From Rattus norvegicus (Eukaryota > Chordata > Mammalia > Rodentia > Muridae): a stretch of 64,000 bases of DNA. Shown in pieces: positions 33,355 through 43,478 of the stretch. The DNA lies in NCBI RefSeq assembly GCF_036323735.1, contig NC_086022.1, positions 67,656,702 through 67,720,701 of the forward strand, in the 5' to 3' direction. Position 1 is the first letter of the stretch; the number at the start of each line of letters is the position of its first letter. The position numbers and the translations under genes were made by a program. The notes below the pieces were generated by a model, which searched no databases, had not been told where the DNA came from, and was given only the letters and a program-made list of their open reading frames with translations.

Positions 33355-33710
33355 CTGAAAGTGTGAAAAGAACATCATTAGCAAAAGCTCTCACCAGGCC
33401 TGGGGGACAAAAAGGGCCACAGCAGGCAGGGCTGAGAAGGGAAGTGGTCTGTGCGGAAGGCACCCAGAAAACAGCCCAGACAGCATCCACAGCATTTGAA
33501 GACGCCTTTGGAGAAACACGCATATGAATTTCTGTTGGACATGAACTTTGAACTGCAGTTCCTGACTCCTGCCATGTATGTGTTTTTAACGCTAACAGAC
33601 ACCCAGGATCCCAAATCATCTCTTCCCATAAGAGCAGCAGGCTGCTGTGTGTGGAATGTTCCAGTTTCTTTACAAACTTGCGAACCCTTGTTTGGTACAG
33701 GCAGTCTTCT

Positions 33711-33901
33711 TAAAGATCTGTTTTTACTTTATGTGTTTTGCCTGCACGCATGTGAGTGCTGTGCCCTTTGAGGCCAGGAGAGGGGGTTGGATCTCCTGGA
33801 GTTTAATGGTTGCAAGTCACCTTGCGGGTGCTAGGAACTGAACTGGGGACTTCTGCAAGAGCAGCCAGTGTACTTAACTGGTGAGCCATCTCTCCAGCCC
33901 A
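33711..33901 (-). mobile_element. B2/B3 SINE, antisense
   Basis: 'ttggatctcctggagtttaa', 'ggacttctgcaagagcagcc' and 'gtgagccatctctccagccc'. Confidence 0.88.
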
Positions 33902-34072
33902 GTGGTCTTTTGAAATATAGCTGTTCTTACCCATTATTGCGTTTATGAAAGCTTGCAGAGTTTTAATTCATATTTTCTTGATGACTTTAAGGTTGCATAT
34001 GTCTTGACATGTGCTTTGGACGCGTGGTTTTGGGTGATATACCTAGTCAAGCCTGTTTCTAAACTTAGTTGT

Positions 34073-34253
34073 TAGGGCTGGAAAGATGGCTCAGTGGTGA
34101 AAACGGTTTGCCGCCCATGTTTGAGTTCCCAGCACCCATGTTTCACAGCAGCCATGTGTTTCCAGGAGACCTGACACCCTCTTATGGCATCCTCTGCTAA
34201 CCGCACATGTGAAGTACATAGAAATGCACACACACACATAAATTTAAAAAAGA
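34073..34253 (+). mobile_element. B2/B3 SINE
   Basis: 'gggctggaaagatggctcag' and 'cccagcacccatgtttcaca'. Confidence 0.82.
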
Positions 34254-34469
34254 GAAATCTTTGATTGCCTATCTTAACTTGTTGAAAGACAATTACATAT
34301 ATATACATTTATATTTTATATGCTTATTATATACTATATTATACATGCACATCTATATATCTATATATAGATATCAAAAATGTGATATACATTTCAAATT
34401 CCTTCTCTTAGTTGATAGCTTGCCATTGGGTTTCTCATGATGTTATATGGCACAGAGACATTTCTGTCT

Positions 34470-34545
34470 ATTTAAGACAGGGTTTTACGTGCCCTAGGTT
34501 GGCTTCAAACTGGCGCCAGAAGAATTTGCCACCACCAAGCCCAAC
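34470..34545 (-). mobile_element. B1/B4 SINE fragment, antisense
   Basis: 'ttaagacagggttttacgtg' and 'aggttggcttcaaact', truncated. Confidence 0.5.
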
Positions 34546-35249
34546 TCCAGAGATGCTAATTTAATGTAGTAAAAGTTGTCATTCTTTCCTTTTGAGTCCT
34601 ACTTGGATTCCTTTGCTCACTCAAGGTTAAGGCTGCACAGTACAGAGGTCCTCTAACGGCTGTCCCACCGTCACTGGTGAACTCAGAGGATCAGTCTCTG
34701 TTATAAACAGAAAGCCCAGACCACAGAAGGCCAGGAGTGAGCACGGACGGTCCTGGGAGGAGCCAGGAGCATTGTAGAACATTAAGGTTTCCTTTCTCTT
34801 TTTATGGTTTTACCACTTGGGGGCAGGGGTAGGATGGGTGGTAGTAGGAAGACAAGACATTGCCAGAGAAACTGTTTGCTCTCCCATGCATATTTCCCCT
34901 ACTGCCCCTGAAAGTGGATTTACAGATGTCCCCTTTATCCATAGAGGAATCCTTCAGTGAACACCACAGATGGCACCATGATTCCTTACATGTAAGTCCC
35001 TGTACAGACTAACAAAACAATTTGCAATGCGTTGTAATAAAAGTTCCATGTGCATTCGGTCTCTCTGTCGAAGAAGCCAAAACAAGTATGATCTTCAGAC
35101 TATGGTTAACTATGGAAACAGAAATCATGAGAGAAAAATAAAAGGTGTATTTGTGGGGCTCCTCTACCTCAGTGGGTTTCCTCCAAATACCTCTTTGGGT
35201 TTTTGTTTGTTTCGTTGGTTTGGTTTGGTTGTTTGGTTTGGGTTGGGTT
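34546..35249 (-). other. Svopl: Svopl intron, unique part
   Basis: About 700 bp with no confident repeat or exon. Confidence 0.5.
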
Positions 35250-35394
35250 TTGATTTTTCAAGACAGAGTTCTTCCATGTAGCCCTGGCTGTACGGGAATT
35301 CACTATGTAGCCCTGGCTGACCCTGGACTTGCAGATCCTCCTGCCTCTGCCTCCTGAGTGCCGCGACTAAAGGCATGCGTCACCATGCTTAGCA
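35250..35394 (-). mobile_element. B1 SINE, antisense
   Basis: 'ttcaagacagagttcttcca', 'cctgcctctgcctcctgagt' and 'gcgtcaccatgcttagc', after a GTTT-rich tail. Confidence 0.88.
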
Positions 35395-35439
35395 TACCTG
35401 CTTATTGACTATTGGCCTTGCAGTAATTAATGCTCTTAC

Positions 35440-35513
35440 CATATGATCCAGATCTGTAATGTGGTCCGAAGATATTTAGACTCTAGTAGATCTGCAAATC
35501 TTCCTCTCTTCTC
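35440..35513 (-). CDS. Svopl: Svopl exon: loop 6-7 into TM7
   Basis: 74 bp, phase 0 in, leaving with TG of Trp. Acceptor TCCCAG precedes 35513; donor GTAAGA follows. It encodes EKRGRFADLLESKYLRTTLQ then IWII(W). E-K-R-G-R-F-x-D-L-L and the Y-L-R-T-T-L-Q-I-W run are the standard end of the central cytosolic loop before TM7. The L1 insertion at 36067-43478 lies in the intron immediately upstream of this exon. Confidence 0.95.
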
Positions 35514-35702
35514 CTGGGAAAATGAACAGGAGGGTCAGACTACACACATGGAGAGCTAAGGGCATATTTCTCTGATGTTATTGATCACACAGATCAAGAG
35601 TTACATAGAAATATGGTGTGGTGAGATCACCCCTGTGTGGTTCAGTTATGAAGCCCCTCCCCCACCAAATCCAAAGGACTGATGTGTTAAAAACCAGGCC
35701 TA

Positions 35703-35917
35703 GGGTCTGGAGGACAACTCCTTGGTTAAGAGCACTGTGCAAAGGACCAGTTGGATCCCAGCATCCACAAGGAAACTCAGAACCATTCCTTACTCCAGTT
35801 CCATGGTACCCAACACCCTCTTTTGGCCTCTGGGGGGCACTGCCTGCATGTGGAGTGCAGATATACATGCAGGTAAAACATCTAAACACACAAAATAGTT
35901 TTAAAAAATAAAACAAC
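35703..35917 (+). mobile_element. B2/B3 SINE, diverged
   Basis: 'gggtctggaggacaactcct', 'ccagttccatggtacccaac' and an A-rich tail. Confidence 0.65.
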
Positions 35918-35929
35918 CCTGGCCCTAGC

Positions 35930-36066
35930 TGGTGGACCCAGTCACTGAGAATTAACTTGATAACGTATGCTCTGCTTAGCGACAGATTAATCGACAGAAG
36001 TGTTCAGAGCGAGAGGGCATTTGGAAACTTGCAGAGGTAGGGCCCCCCTTTTCCCTAGCCATTTCT
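35930..36066 (+). mobile_element. Rodent LTR-like element, left part
   Basis: 'tgataacgtatgctctgctt' and 'gagggcatttggaaacttgc' resemble the 5' half of a common rodent LTR whose 3' half appears at 43493-43710. The 7.4-kb L1 separates the halves. Name uncertain. Confidence 0.5.
36053..36066. repeat. Target-site duplication, left copy
   Basis: CCCTAGCCATTTCT, identical to 43479-43492. It borders the poly(T) that starts the minus-strand L1. Confidence 0.92.
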
Positions 36067-36103
36067 TTCTTTTTTTTTATAATCTAGAAATAAAAAGAAT
36101 AAA

Positions 36104-36109
36104 TTTATT
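36104..36109 (-). terminator. Poly(A) signal used by the transduced transcript
   Basis: AATAAA on the minus strand about 25 nt before the terminal A-run next to the left TSD. Confidence 0.65.
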
Positions 36110-36242
36110 GACATTTGTTTTTTCCTGGATGGTAGAAGATTCATTATTATTTCATTGTATATTTGTGCTACCAAAACATCTATTATTTGTTTTTGCCTGA
36201 TCTTACTATTTAAAAAACATTTTAAATTATATATTGCTTGCT

Positions 36243-36245
<3 letters not shown>

Positions 36246-36287
<42 letters not shown>
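36246..36287. repeat. (TG)n microsatellite
   Basis: About 21 TG units in the transduced segment. Confidence 0.97.
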
Positions 36288-36290
<3 letters not shown>

Positions 36291-36364
36291 CATGTTTGTG
36301 CCCAGGTGTGTGTATCTGAATGCCATGGTACTTGTGTAGAAATCAGAAGATGTGTAAGAACTGA

Positions 36365-36829
36365 TGTTTTCTTCACTTTCATTAAATTCTAAAAAGTCTT
36401 TAATTTCTTTATTTCTTCCTTGACCAGGTTATCATTGAGTAGAGCGTAGTCCAGCTTCCATGTGTATGTGGGCTTTCTGTCGTTTTTGTTGTTATTGAAG
36501 ATTATCCTTAATCCGTGGTGATCTGATAGAATGCTTAGGATTATCTCAATCTTCTTGTATCTGTTGAAGACCGTTTTGTGATCAATTATATGGTCAATTT
36601 TGGAAAAGGTACCATGAGGAGCTGAGAAGAAGGTATATTCTTTTGCTTTAGGATAGAATGTTCTATAAATATCTGTTAAGTCCATTTGGCTCATGACTTC
36701 TCTTAGTCTGTCTATGTCTCTGTTTAATTTCTGTTTCCATGATCTGTCCATTGATGAGAGTGGGGTGTTGAAGTCTCCTACTATTATTGTGTGATGTGCA
36801 ATGTGTGCTTTCAGCTTTAGTAAAGTATC
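36365..36829 (-). pseudogene. L1 ORF2 endonuclease fragment within the transduction
   Basis: The minus frame encodes DRLREVMSQMDLTDIYRTFY, FFSAPHGTFSKIDHI and ILSDHHGLRI: the C-terminal part of the L1 endonuclease with the S-D-H-H active-site region. It is a different copy from 41000-41335, which covers the same region with many differences. It stops abruptly at the A-tail of the main L1. Confidence 0.85.
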
Positions 36830-36837
36830 TTTTTTTT

Positions 36838-37545
36838 TTATTAATTTGAGTATTTCTTATATACATTTCGAGTGTTATTCCCTTTCCCGGTATCCGGGCA
36901 AACATCCCCCTCCCCCCTCCCCTTCCTTATGGGTGTTCCCCTCCCAACCCTCCCCCCATTGCCGCCCTCCCCCTCACAGTCTAGTTCACTGGGGGTTCAG
37001 TCTTAGCAGGATCCAGGGCTTCCCCTTCCACTGGTGCTCTTACTAGGATATTCATTGCTACCTATGGGGTCAGAGTCCAGGGTCAGTCCATGTATAGTCT
37101 TTAGGTAGTGGCTTAGTCCCTGGAAGCTCTGGTTGCTTGGCATTGTTGTACATATGGGGTCTCGAGCCCCTTCAAGCTCTTCCAGTTCTTTCTCTGATTC
37201 CTTCAACGGGGGTCCTATTCTCAGTTCAGTGGTTTGCTGCTGGCATTCGCCTATGTATTTGCTGTATTCTGGCTGTGTCTCTCAGGAGCGATCTACATCC
37301 GGCTCCTGTCGGCCTGCACTTCTTTGCTTCATCCATCTTGTCTAATTGGGTGGCTGTACATGTATGGGCCACATGTGGGGCAGGCTCTGAATGGGTGTTC
37401 CTTCAGTCTCTGTTTTAATCTTTGCCTCTCTCTTCCCTGCCAAGGGTATTCTTTTTCCTCATTTAAAGAAGGAGTGAAGCATTCACATTTTGATCATCCG
37501 TCTTGAGTTTCATTTGTTCTAGGGATCTAGGGTAATTCAAGCATT
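36838..37545 (-). other. Rat L1 3' UTR with G-rich tract (C-rich on +)
   Basis: Follows the ORF2 stop (37550-37552) on the minus strand. Near its end it has a polypurine G-rich region (about 36905-36985; on + runs of CCCC). Rat L1 3' UTRs are known for this quadruplex-prone tract. Confidence 0.85.
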
Positions 37546-37549
37546 TGGG

Positions 37550-40500
37550 CTAATAGTCACTTATCAATGAGTGCATACCATGTATGTCTTTCTGTGATTG
37601 GGTTAGCTCACTCAGGATGATATTTTCCAGTTCCAACCATTTGCCTACGAATTTCATAAACTCGTTGTTTTTGATAGCTGAGTAATATTCCATTGTGTAG
37701 ATGTACCACATTTTCTGTATCCATTCCTCTGTTGAAGGGCATCTGGGTTCTTTCCAGTTTCTGGCTATTATAAATAAGGCTGCGATGAACATAGTGGAGC
37801 ACGTGTCTCTTTTATATGTTGAGGCATCTTTTGGGTATGTGCCCAAGAGAGGTATAGCTGGATCCTCAGGCAGTTCAATGTCCAATTTTCTGAGGAACCT
37901 CCAGACTGATTTCCAGAATGGTTTTACCAGTCTGCAATCCCACCAACAATGGAGGAGTGTTCCTCTTTCTCCACATCCTCGCCAGCATCTGCTGTCACCT
38001 GAGTTTTTGATCTTAGCCATTCTCACTGGTGTGAGGTGAAATCTCAGGGTTGTTTTGATTTGCATTTCCCTTATGACTAAAGATGTTGAACATTTCTTTA
38101 GGTGTTTCTCAGCCATTCGGCATTCCTCACCTGTGAATTCTTTCTTTAGTATTGAACCCCATTTTTTAATAGGGTTATTTGTCTCCCTTCGGTCTAACTT
38201 CTTGAGTTCTTTGTATATTTTGGATATAAGGCCTCTTTCTGGCGAATGCCAGCAGCAAACCACTGAACTGAGAATAGGTCCCCTATTGAAGGAATCAGAG
38301 AAAGAACTGGAAGAGCTTGAAGGGGCTCGAGACCCCAAAAGTACAACAATGCCAAGCAACCAGAGCTTCCAGGGACTAAGCCACTACCTAAAGACTATAC
38401 ATGGACTGACCCTGGACTCTGACCCCATTGGTAGCAATGAATATCCTAGTAAGAGCACCAGTGGAAGGGGAAGCCCTGGGTCCTGCTAAGACTGAACCCC
38501 CAGTGAACTAGTCTATGGGGGGAGGGCGTCAATGGGGGGAGGGTTGGGAGGGGAACACCCATAAGGAAGGGGAGGGGGGAGGGGGATGTTTGCCCGGAAA
38601 CCGGGAAAGGGAATAACACTCGAAATGTATATAAGAAATACTCAAGTTAATAAAAAAAAAATTGGGGTAGAGAAAAAAAAAAAGGCCTCTTTCTGTTGTA
38701 GGATTGTAAAAATGTTTTCACAATCTGTTGGTTGCCATTTTCTCCTAACCACAGTGTCCTTTGCCTTACAGAAGGTTTGCTGTTTTATGAGATCCCATTT
38801 GTCGATTCTTGATCTTACAGCGTAAGCCATTGGTGTTTTGTTCAGGAAATTTTTTCCAGTGCCCATGTGTTCGAGATGCTGCCCTAGTTTTTCTTCTATT
38901 AGTTTGAATGTATCTGGTTTGATGTGGAGGTCCTTGATCCACTTGGACTTAAGCTTTTTACAGGATGATAAGCATGGATCAATTTGCATTCTCCTACATG
39001 TTGACCTATAGTTGAACCAGCACCATTTGCTGAAAATGCTATCTTTTTTTCATTGAATGGTTTTGGCTCCTTTGTCAAAAATCAGGTGTCCATAGGTGTG
39101 TGGGTTCATTTCTGGGTCTTCAGTTCTGTTCCATTGGTCTATCTGTCTGTCTCTGTACCAATACCATGCAGTTTTTATCACTATTGCTCCGTAATATTGC
39201 TTGAGTTCAGGGATAGTGATTCCCCCTGAAGTCCTTTTATTGTTGAGGACAGCTTTAGCTATCCTGGGTTTTTTGTTATTCCAGATGAATTTGCAAATTG
39301 TTCTGTCTAACTCTTTGAAGAATTGGATTGGTATTTTGATGGGGATTGCATTGAATCTGTAGATTGCTTTTGGTAAAATGGCCATTTTTACTATATTAAT
39401 CCTGCCAATCCATGAGCATGGGAGATCTTTCCATCTTCTGAGGTCTTCTTCAATTTCTTTCCTCAGTGTCTTGAAGTTCTTATTGTCCAGATCTTTTACT
39501 TGCTTGGTTAAAGTCACACCGAGGTACTTTATATTATTTGGGTCTATTATGAAGGGTGTCGTTTCCCTAATTTCTTTCTCGGCTTGTTTCTCTTTTGTAT
39601 AGAGGAAGGCAACTGATTTATTTGAGTTAATTTTACACCCAGCCACTTTGCTGAAGGTGTTTATCAGCTTTAGTAGTTCTCTGGTGGAACTTTTGGGATC
39701 ACTTAAATATACTATCATATCATCTGCAAATAGTGATATTTTGTCCTCTTCTTTTCCGATCTGTATCCCCTTGATCTCCTTTTGTTGTCTGATTGCTCTG
39801 GCTAGAACTTCAAGAACTATATTGAATAAGTAGGGAGAGAGTGGGCAGCCTTGTCTAGTCCCTGATTTTAGTGGGATTGCTTCAAGTTTCTCTCCATTTA
39901 GTTTAATGTTAGCAACTGGTTTGCTGTATATGGCTTTTACTATGTTTAGGTATGGGCCTTGAATTCCTATTCTTTCCAGGACTTTTATCATGAAGGGGTG
40001 TTGAATTTTGTCAAATGCTTTCTCAGCATCTAATGAAATGATCATGTGGTTTTGTTCTTTCAGTTTGTTTATATAATGGATCACATTGATGGTTTTCCGT
40101 ATATTAAACCATCCCTGCATGCCTGGGATGAAGCCTACTTGATCACGGTGGATGATTGTTTTGATGTGCTCTTGAATTCGGTTTGCCAGAATTTTATTGA
40201 GTATTTTTGCGTCGATATTCATAAGGGAAATTGGTCTGAAGTTCTCTTTCTTTGTTGTGTCTTTGTGTGGTTTAGGTATAAGAGTAATTGTGGCTTCATA
40301 GAAGGTATTCGGTAGTGATCCATCTGTTTCAATTTTGTGGAATAGTTTGGATAATATTGGTATGAGGTCTTCTATGAAGGTCTGATAGAATTCTGCACTA
40401 AACCCGTCTGGACCTGGGCTCTTTTTGGTTGGGAGACCTTTAATGACTGCTTCTATTTCCTTAGGAGTTATGGGGTTGTTTAACTGGTTTATCTGTTCCT

Positions 40501-41336
40501 GATTTAACTTCAGTACCTGGTATCTGTCTAGGAAATTGTCCATTTCCTGAAGATTTTCAAGTTTTGTTGAATATAGGTTTTTATAGTAAGATCTGATGAT
40601 TTTTTTAATTTCCTCTGAATCTGTAGTTATGTCTCCCTTTTCATTTCTGATTTTGTTAATTTGGACGCACTCTCTGTGTCCTCTCGTTAGTCTGGCTAAG
40701 GGTTTATCTATCTTGTTGCTTTTCTCAAAGAACCAACTTTTGGTTCTGTTGATTCTTTCTATGGTCCTTTTTGTTTCTACTTGGTTGATTTCAGCTCTGA
40801 GTTTGATTATTTCCTGCCTTCTACTCCTCCTGGGTGTATTTGCTTCTTTTTGCTCTAGAGCTTTTAGGTGTGCTGTCAAGCTGCTTACATATGCTCTCTC
40901 CTGTTTCTTTCTGCAGACACTCAGCGCTATGAGTTTTCCTCTTAGCACAGCTTTCATTGTGTCCTATAAGTTTGGGTATGTTGTACCTTCATTTTCATTA
41001 AATTCTAAAAAGTTTTTAATTTCTTTCTTTATTTCTTACTTGACTAGGTTATCATTGAGTAGAGCATTGTTCAATTTCCACGTATATGTGGGCATTCTTC
41101 CCTTATTGTTATTGAAGACCAGTTTTAGGCCGTGGTGGTCCGATAGCACGCATGGGATTATTTCTATCTTTCTGTACCTGTTGAGGCCCGTTTTTTGACC
41201 AATTATATGGTCAATTTTGGAAAAAGTACCATGAGGAGCTGAGAAGAAGTATATCCTTTTGCTTTAGGATAGAATGTTCTATAAATATCCGTTAAGTCCA
41301 TTTGGCTCATGACTTCTCTTAGTCTGTCTACGTCCT
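37550..41336 (-). pseudogene. L1 ORF2 (endonuclease C-term, reverse transcriptase, C-term), broken
   Basis: 40957-39050 is an open 635-codon stretch. It has the fingers motif KKSPGPDGFSAEFYQ (residues 178-192), SGTRQGCPLSP (365-375) and the catalytic FADD (410-413). Upstream, a Trp codon has become TAG (40964-40966) before TMKAVLRG. At the end TIQW became TIQ-stop (39050-39052, TGA). 38989-38700 continues the same frame (KSKWIKDLH, KIDKWDLIK). An inserted L1 tail interrupts at 38242-38681. 38220-37550 encodes the Cys-rich C-terminus (CWRGCGERGTLLHCWWDC) to ...SLISDY-stop. Not functional. Confidence 0.92.
38242..38681 (+). mobile_element. Second rat L1 3' end inserted in opposite orientation
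   Basis: A 5'-truncated L1 3' UTR (from gcgaatgcc...) with G-rich tract at about 38512-38590 and two A-runs, inserted into ORF2 of the host L1. Perfect 14-bp TSD AAGGCCTCTTTCTG at 38228-38241 and 38682-38695. It is the reverse complement of 36838-37250, giving an inverted repeat. Confidence 0.95.
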
Positions 41337-41337
41337 G

Positions 41338-42092
41338 TGTTTACCGGAAGTCCCACACCCGCGGATCCCGGCCTGCAGCAGCTCTCTGCTCCCAGATCCC
41401 GTGAGAGAGAGACCCAACCGCCTGGTCAGGTGGGCACTCCTGAGGCTGCAGAGCAGAAGAGACCACCAACACTGCCCACCCCTGCCCACATCCCTGGCCC
41501 AAGAGGAAACTGTATAAGGCCTCTGGGCTCCCGTGGGGGAGGGCCCAGGAGCGGCAGGACCCCTGCCTGAGACACCGCTGGAACCTGAAGGAAACAGACC
41601 GGATAAACAGTTCTCTGCACCCAAATCCCGTGGGAGGGAGAGCTAATCCTTCAGAGAGGCAGACAAGCCGGGGAAACCAGAAGAGACTGCTCTCTGCACA
41701 TACATCTCGGACGCCAGAGGAAAACATCAAAGGCCATCTGGAACCCTGGTGCACTGAAGCTCCCGGAAGGGGCGGCACATATCTTCCTGGTTGCTGCCGC
41801 TGCAGAGAGCCGGTGGGCAGCACCCCACGAGCGAACTTGAGCCTCGGGACCACAGGTAAGACCAACTTTTCTGCTGCAAGAAAGCTGCCTGGTGAACTCA
41901 AGACACAGGCCCACAGGAACACAGGAAGACCTGTAGAGAGGAAAAACTACACGCCCGAAAGCAGAACACTCTGTCCCCATAACTGACTGAAAGAGAGGAA
42001 AACAGGTCTACAGCACTCCTGACACACAGGCTTATAGGACAGTCTAGCCACTGTCAGAAATAGCAGAACAAAGTAACACTAGAGATAATCTG
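41338..42092 (+). promoter_or_regulatory. Rat L1 5' UTR (internal promoter), inverted relative to host L1
   Basis: GC-rich ~755-bp sequence starting near 'ccggaagtcccacacccgcg' and leading to the ORF1 start ATG at 42093. In L1 the 5' UTR holds the internal RNA polymerase II promoter. Because of the inversion it points to the + strand, away from the L1 ORF2 half and opposite to Svopl. Long ORFs on its minus strand (for example 41922-41341) are antisense readings. Confidence 0.85.
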
Positions 42093-43276
42093 ATGGCGAG
42101 AGGCAAGCACAGGAACCCAAGCAACAGAAACCAAGACTACATGGCATCATCGGAGCCCAATTCTCCCACCAAAACAAACATGGAATATCCAAACACACCA
42201 GAAAAGCAAGATCTAGTTTCAAAATCATATTTGATCATGATGCTGGAGGACTTCAAGAAAGACGTGAAGAACTCCCTTAGAGAACAAGTAGAAGCCTACA
42301 GAGAGGAATCACAAAAATGCCTGAAAGAATTTCAGGAAAACATAATTAAACAAGTAGAAGCCCATAGAGAGGAGTCACAAAAATCCCTGAAAGTATTCCA
42401 GGAAATCATAAATAAACAAGTAGAAGCCCATAGAGAGGAGTCATAAAAATCCCTGAAAGAATTCCAGGAAAACACAATCAAACAGTTGAAGGAATTAAAA
42501 ATGGAAATAGAAGCAATCAAGAAAGAACACATGGAAACAACCCTGGATATAGAAAACCAAAAGAAGAGACAAGGAGCTGTAGATACAAGCTTCACCAACA
42601 GAATACAAGAGATGGAAGAGAGAATCTCAGGAGCAGAAGATTCCATAGAAATCATTGACTCAACTGTCAAAGATAATGTAAAGCGGAAAAAGCTACTGGT
42701 CCAAAACATACAGGAAATCCAGGACTCAATGAGAAGATCAAACCTAAGGATAATAGATATAGAAGAGAGTGAAGACTCCCAGCTCAAAGGACCAGTAAAA
42801 ATCTTCAACAAAATCATAGAAGAAAACTTCCCTAACCTAAAAAAAGAGATACCCATAGGCATACAAGAAGCCTACAGAACTCCAAATAGATTGGACCAGA
42901 AAAGAAACACCTCCCGTCACATAATTGTCAAAACACCAAACGCACAAAATAAAGAATATTAAAAGCAGTAAGGGAAAAAGGTCAAGTAACATATAAAGGC
43001 AGACCTATCAGAATCACACCAGACTTCTCGCCAGAAACTATGAAGGCCAGAAGATCCTGGACTGATGTCATACAGACCCTAAGAGAACACAAATGCCAGC
43101 CCAGGTTACTGTATCCTGCAAAACTCTCAATTAACATAGATGGAGAAACCAAGATATTCCATGACAAAACCAAATTTACACAATATCTTTCTACAAATCC
43201 AGCACTACAAAGGATAATAAATGGTAAAGCCCAACATAAGGAGGCAAGCTATACCCTAGAAGAAGCAAGAAACTAA
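42093..43276 (+). pseudogene. L1 ORF1, broken
   Basis: Starts MARGKHRNPSNRNQD, followed by a coiled-coil region with 22-residue repeats, the RRM-like part (IQEIQDSMRRSNLRIIDIEE) and the C-terminal domain (KARRSWTDVIQTL, RLLYPAKLSINIDGE), to the stop at 43274-43276. Lesions: CAA to TAA at 42444-42446 in the third repeat, and a one-base loss near 42957 that brings in TAA at 42960-42962. ORF1p is the L1 RNA-binding trimer; this copy cannot make it. Confidence 0.93.
42285..42482 (+). repeat. Three 66-bp tandem repeats in L1 ORF1
   Basis: 42285-42350, 42351-42416 and 42417-42482, each 22 codons starting QVEA(H/Y)REES. This is the length-polymorphic coiled-coil region of rodent L1 ORF1. Confidence 0.96.
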
Positions 43277-43335
43277 TCGTCTTGGCAACAAAACAAAGAG
43301 AATGAAAGCACACAAACATAACCTCACATCCAAAT

Positions 43336-43478
43336 ATGAATATAACGGGAAGCAATAATCACTATTCCTTAATATCTCTCAACATCAATGGCCTCAATTC
43401 CCCAATAAAAAGACATAGATTAACAAACTGGATACGCAACGAGGACCCTGCATTCTGCTGCCTACAGGAAACACACCT
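43336..43478 (+). pseudogene. L1 ORF2 first 48 codons
   Basis: MNITGSNNHYSLISLNINGL ... CCLQETHL: the start of the endonuclease domain, including the metal-binding N (SLNINGL) and E (QETHL). It ends exactly at the TSD. The remainder is missing because of twin priming. Confidence 0.93.

Larger units (their letters stand above)
36067..36829 (-). other. Probable L1 3'-transduced segment
   Basis: It lies inside the TSD-bounded insertion but beyond the L1 3' UTR and its first A-tail (T9 on + near 36830). It contains, in transcript order, a piece of another L1 endonuclease region (36829-36365), a TG repeat, unique AT-rich sequence, AATAAA (36109-36104) and about ten A's abutting the TSD. This order fits read-through of the L1 poly(A) site at the source locus. 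Confidence 0.7.
36067..43478 (-). mobile_element. Rat L1 with inverted 5' half and probable 3' transduction
   Basis: One insertion bounded by a perfect 14-bp TSD. Read on the minus strand from the right: 43478 to about 41337 is the L1 5' part in inverted orientation (ORF2 start, ORF1, 5' UTR). About 41336 to 36830 is L1 in sense (ORF2 from the endonuclease onward, 3' UTR, A9 tail). 36829 to 36067 is non-L1 flank-like sequence ending in AATAAA and a second A-tail. Between the two L1 halves roughly 110 ORF2 codons are missing. This is the expected product of twin priming. A second L1 tail (38242-38681) was inserted later. ORF1 and ORF2 carry stops and frameshifts, so the copy is dead. Confidence 0.85.

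Noticed and set aside
37550..38359. 269-codon ORF as a novel fusion protein
   Set aside because: Its first ~40 codons are antisense L1 3' UTR from a nested insertion, the rest L1 ORF2 C-terminus. An accidental fusion across a TSD.
39050..40957. 635-codon open frame as a host gene
   Set aside because: It is L1 ORF2 reverse transcriptase (FADD, SGTRQGCPLSP) with stops in the adjoining parts: a retrotransposon relic.
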